Shown here: piece by piece, positions 61,125 through 64,000 of the stretch
Layout: the number at the start of each line of letters is the position of its first letter
Position numbering within the stretch: the stretch's first letter is position 1
Assembly: GCF_028206995.1 (NCBI RefSeq)
Contig: NZ_JAQLFL010000001.1
Location: 124,001-188,000, forward strand
Reading direction: 5' to 3'
Length of the DNA: 64,000 nt
Origin: Collinsella aerofaciens
GTDB taxonomy: Bacteria > Actinomycetota > Coriobacteriia > Coriobacteriales > Coriobacteriaceae
The notes under the pieces: model-generated
The model's database searches: none
What the model saw: only the letters and a program-made list of their open reading frames with translations
Told to the model about the DNA's origin: nothing
Made by a program: the position numbers and the translations under genes

Positions 61125-62288
61125 CTATTTGATCACGCGCACGCGATACATCGACGGAATCTGCTTGAGCGCCTCGATAGTGCTGGTGTCTAGATGCTCG
61201 TCGGTGTCGAACATGGTGTAGGCGTTCTCGCCGGCGGACTCGTTGGTCATACGCTGCACGTTGGCGTTGTCCTTGGCAAGAATTGCCGTGATCTGGCCGA
61301 TCATGTTGGGCACGTTGGCGTGCAGACAGGCGATGCGGCTCGCGGCGCGCGCCTTGCCCATGCTGCAGGCGGGATAGTTGACGCTGTGCGCGATATTGCC
61401 GTTCTCCAGGTAATCCTTGAGCTCGCTGATGGCCATATCGGCGCAGTTGGCCTCGGCCTCGCCGGTGCCGGCGCCCGAGTGCGTGGTGATAAACGTGTTC
61501 GGCATCTTGACGGTCTTGGGCGTGGCAAAGTCGCAGCTAAACCAGCTGAGCTTACCCTCGCGCAGGGCGGCGTCGACGGCGTCCTCGTCAATGATGGTCT
61601 CGCGCGCGTAGTTGATGAGCACGGCGCCCGGGGCCAGCAGGTCGATCTGCTCGGTGCTGATCATGCCGATGGTGTCGGCCTTGCTGGGCACGTGCACGGT
61701 GAGGTAGTCGCAACCGCGGCACAGGTCCTCGAGCGTGCCCACACGCTGCACCTCGCGGCTCAGCACCCACGCGTGCTCAACGGAAATGAACGGGTCGTAG
61801 CCGTAGACGTCCATGCCCAGATCGACGCAGGCGTTGGCGACCTTGGAGCCCACGTTGCCCAGACCGATGACGCCGATGCGCTTGCCCTTGAGCTCGCGGC
61901 CCACAAAGGCTTTCTTGGCCTTCTCAGCATCGACCTGAATCTCGGGGTCGTCGGCGTTGTCACGCACCCAGTTCATCGATTGCACCACGCCGCGGCTCGA
62001 AAGCACCAGCATGCCCAGGACGAGCTCCTTGACGGCGTTGCTGTTGGCGCCGGGGGAGTTAAAGACGACGACGCCCTTCTTGGCGTACTCCTCGACGGGG
62101 ATGTTGTTGACGCCGGCGCCGCAGCGGGCGATGGCGCGGATGCCCTCGGGCAGCTCGTAGCCGTGCAGGTCGGTCGAGCGCATCAGGATGGCGTCGGCCT
62201 CTTCGGCGGTGCTTACAAACTCGTAGCCCTCGCCAAACTCGACTTTGCCGTCCTTGGTGATGTCGTCGATGGTCTTAATCTTACGCAT
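61125..62288 (-). CDS. serA: D-3-phosphoglycerate dehydrogenase with ACT domain
   Basis: This 387-residue enzyme oxidises 3-phosphoglycerate, the first step of serine synthesis. It has the D-2-hydroxyacid dehydrogenase features: RCGAGVNNIPVEEYAKKG, NAD-binding GVIGLGNVGSKVA, the catalytic Arg in NYARETIIDE, and the Glu/His pair region ending THSGAGTGEAE. A C-terminal ACT domain (about 315-387) should sense serine. ATG 62288 follows AAGGAG. It follows serC by 72 bp on the same strand. Confidence 0.94.
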   Translation of the reverse strand: MRKIKTIDDITKDGKVEFGEGYEFVSTAEEADAILMRSTDLHGYELPEGIRAIARCGAGVNNIPVEEYAKKGVVVFNSPGANSNAVKELVLGMLVLSSRGVVQSMNWVRDNADDPEIQVDAEKAKKAFVGRELKGKRIGVIGLGNVGSKVANACVDLGMDVYGYDPFISVEHAWVLSREVQRVGTLEDLCRGCDYLTVHVPSKADTIGMISTEQIDLLAPGAVLINYARETIIDEDAVDAALREGKLSWFSCDFATPKTVKMPNTFITTHSGAGTGEAEANCADMAISELKDYLENGNIAHSVNYPACSMGKARAASRIACLHANVPNMIGQITAILAKDNANVQRMTNESAGENAYTMFDTDEHLDTSTIEALKQIPSMYRVRVIK

Positions 62289-62360
62289 AGAAAAACTCCT
62301 TAGCAGGTTTTGATCTAAACAGGGTGGTTTGAGATGGCTGGTCGGCCCGCGCGTTGCGGG

Positions 62361-63485
62361 CTAGTTAGATCGCGGACTCAAACCGTGCTGCGCTTCGAAG
62401 TCCTTCATGTACGAGGCCAGTGCCTGCACGTCTTCCATGGTCACAGCGTTGTAGACGCTGGCGCGCATGCCGCCCACCAGGCGATGGCCCTTGACGTTTT
62501 GAATCTGATGCTCGGCCGCGCCTGCGACAAAGGCGGCGTCGAGGTCGGCATCGCCGGTGCGGAAGGTGACGTTGGCGATGGAGCGGCTGTCCTCCTGCGT
62601 GGTGCCGTGGAACAGCTCGCTGTTCTCGAGCAGGTTGTAGAGCAGGTTGGCCTTGGCCCAGTTGCGCTCGGCCATGGCGGCAAGTCCGCCGGTCTCCTCG
62701 ACCCACCGGAACACCTTGCCGCACACGTAGATGCCAAAGGTGTTGGGCGTGTTGAGCATGGAGCCCTTGGCGGCCTGGGTCTTAAGGTCCATGTACTGCG
62801 GCGTCTGCGCAAAGGCGGGGCCGTCGGCGATGAGGTCGTCGCGCACGATAACCACGGTCACGCCCGCGGCGCCGGCGTTTTTCTGCGCGCCGGCGTAGAT
62901 GAGCCCGTAGCGCTCAACATCGAGCGGCTGCGACAGAAAGCAGCTCGAGACATCGGCGACCAGCGGTACGTCGCCGCAAGCGGGCAGCTCGTGGTACATG
63001 GTGCCAAAGATGGTGTTGTTCTGGCAGATGTAAACGTAGTCGAGCCCGTCGCCCGCGGCCTCGGCGGCAATGCGCGCGTTGATGTCGGCCATGTCGGGGA
63101 TGCGGTCGAAGTTGGTGTCCTCGGAGCTCGCGAGCAGCACGGCCTCGCCGTACTTGTCGGCTTCTTTGTATGCCTTGTTGGCAAAGTTGCCCGTCACGAT
63201 GTAGCCGGCGCGGCCGCGGCGCATGAGGTTCATGGGGATGCCCGCAAACTGCAGCGTGGCGCCGCCCTGCAAAAACAGGACGCGGTAGTTGTTGGGGATG
63301 CTCAGCAGGCGACGCAGGGTTGCCTCGGCGTCGTCGATGATCTGCTGGTACATGCTAGATCGATGGCTCATCTCGAGCACGGACATGCCGCAACCGCGGT
63401 AGTCCATCATCTCGTCGGCGATCTCGGCGAGCACGCTTGTGGGCAGCGCTGCCGGGCCAGCTGAGAAGTTGTGCACACGTGCCAT
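62361..63485 (-). CDS. serC: Phosphoserine aminotransferase
   Basis: This 374-residue PLP enzyme makes phosphoserine from phosphohydroxypyruvate. It has the SerC start NFSAGPAALP, SHRSSMY, LFLQGGATLQFAGIPMNL and the Schiff-base lysine in IYAGAQKNAGAAG. GVSVY-type ending (VGGMRASVYNAV) is present. It is the first gene of the ser cluster; no serB phosphatase is in view, though HAD proteins occur elsewhere in the window. Confidence 0.95.
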   Translation of the reverse strand: MARVHNFSAGPAALPTSVLAEIADEMMDYRGCGMSVLEMSHRSSMYQQIIDDAEATLRRLLSIPNNYRVLFLQGGATLQFAGIPMNLMRRGRAGYIVTGNFANKAYKEADKYGEAVLLASSEDTNFDRIPDMADINARIAAEAAGDGLDYVYICQNNTIFGTMYHELPACGDVPLVADVSSCFLSQPLDVERYGLIYAGAQKNAGAAGVTVVIVRDDLIADGPAFAQTPQYMDLKTQAAKGSMLNTPNTFGIYVCGKVFRWVEETGGLAAMAERNWAKANLLYNLLENSELFHGTTQEDSRSIANVTFRTGDADLDAAFVAGAAEHQIQNVKGHRLVGGMRASVYNAVTMEDVQALASYMKDFEAQHGLSPRSN

Positions 63486-63712
63486 CTTCTAGTTCCCCCT
63501 TGTAGTCGTTTGGACGTTCGGGTTACTTTAGCACAGTGGAGCGCCAGGCGCGACCGCATCACGGTAAAACTCGAGTGCGTCGCTATGATTTACAGGATGG
63601 TTACATGGGGGAGGGGGTGCTTTACTCCTCAGGCAAATCCAAATCTGCGAGCGAAGACATGAGGTTCCTAGGCGCTTGATCTCTTCGTCCTAAAGTAGCT
63701 ACCTCCTAGTCA
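63486..63712. other. Intergenic region upstream of serC
   Basis: About 230 bp before serC and after the minus-strand TrkA-C gene. No T-box or other riboswitch pattern is visible to me and no clear promoter. The region is less GC-rich near 63640-63710. Confidence 0.4.
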
Positions 63713-64000
63713 CTACGATGCTAGCGTGGCGATGACGGCTTCGTCGCCGGCGTATATTAGGGTGTTGCCGTCGGGGATGATCGTTTGGCCTTCGCGCTTG
63801 AGCATCACCACAATAAACGGATGTTTGCCTTGCGGCACATCGCACAGGCGCTGGCCGGCCAGGCGACCGTGGGGAGTCACGGTGACCTCGCGCAGCGTAA
63901 CTTCGGTACGCTCTTCGAACGTCGGCGCGGCCATCACCAGCAGATCGCCTTCCTGGATCACGGTGTCGCCATTGGGCAGTACCGGGTGCGCCCCGTCGCG
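63713..64000 (-). CDS. C-terminal part of a TrkA-C (RCK_C) domain protein (5' end outside window)
   Basis: The frame is open to the right edge, so only the last 95 residues are seen. They form a TrkA-C/RCK_C domain with VLPNGDTVIQEGDLLVMA near the start and HPFIVVMLKREGQTIIPDG...AGDEAVIATL at the end. Such domains close potassium/proton antiporters, ClC exchangers or permeases of the TrkA type. Which parent it has cannot be told from this portion. Confidence 0.7.
   Translation of the reverse strand, partial: RDGAHPVLPNGDTVIQEGDLLVMAAPTFEERTEVTLREVTVTPHGRLAGQRLCDVPQGKHPFIVVMLKREGQTIIPDGNTLIYAGDEAVIATLAS

Overview
The window looks like a piece of a gut Coriobacteriia chromosome, most likely Collinsella or a close relative. 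The base composition is high in G+C, GTG and TTG starts are used, and strong AAGGAG sites are common. The gene content also fits: FchA-FolD, class III fructose bisphosphatase, QueH-QueA-Tgt, tandem GtrA proteins, SerC-SerA next to a DUF1015-like gene, and LPxTG-poor surface proteins. This placement is inferred from gene content and style; no marker RNA is present. I saw no tRNA, rRNA, CRISPR array or intact insertion sequence.

Layout. 1-4.4 kb: end of a zinc-ribbon-like protein, a small PH-like protein, a Tat-exported phosphatidylinositol phospholipase C broken by a one-base slip in an A7 tract, and a lipoprotein. 4.8-8.2 kb: folate C1 genes fchA-folD, a 238-bp element with 35-bp terminal inverted repeats, and a C69 dipeptidase. 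8.3-10.5 kb: phasin-like protein and UbiB-type kinase. 10.6-15.7 kb: a cobalamin riboswitch followed by a 1266-aa surface protein with four DUF4430 (transcobalamin-like) domains and a second membrane-anchored DUF4430 protein. 15.8-25 kb: two GtrA proteins, fbp, a DegV gene with an in-frame TAG, a TIM-barrel protein, an RsmB/RsmF-type methyltransferase and a MetRS-like enzyme. 25.1-32.4 kb: DUF3267 protein, queH, queA and tgt. Between queA and tgt lie two unrelated genes bounded by 117-bp identical direct repeats.

32.6-37.5 kb: LOG protein, then an island with DinJ/YafQ-type toxin-antitoxin genes and a 984-aa primase-helicase-PLD fusion resembling TOTE conflict-system proteins. 37.5-47.5 kb: a second (intact) DegV, HAD phosphatases, PepV-like dipeptidase, pstSCAB and an ABC-F ATPase. 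47.6-55.5 kb: metal homeostasis (DtxR/MntR-like repressor, Zn/Cd P-type ATPase, HMA chaperone, SmtB/ArsR repressor with candidate operators, ArsP_2-type exporter), interrupted by a 1.66-kb segment carrying a restriction-endonuclease-like protein between direct repeats, plus a DEDD exonuclease. 55.6-64 kb: YaiI, HdeD-like protein, nitroreductase, two histidine phosphatases, a serine biosynthesis cluster and the end of a TrkA-C protein.

A recurring theme is the number of intergenic palindromic repeats. At least six families are visible (6354, 22707, 27563/30914, 27911/34131/40696, 44741/57633, 48206), often placed where a terminator would be. The best leads for new biology are the riboswitch-controlled DUF4430 pair, the TOTE-like protein with a degenerate PLD site, the endonuclease-like element at 51.4-53.05 kb, and a FolD that has lost cyclohydrolase residues next to FchA.
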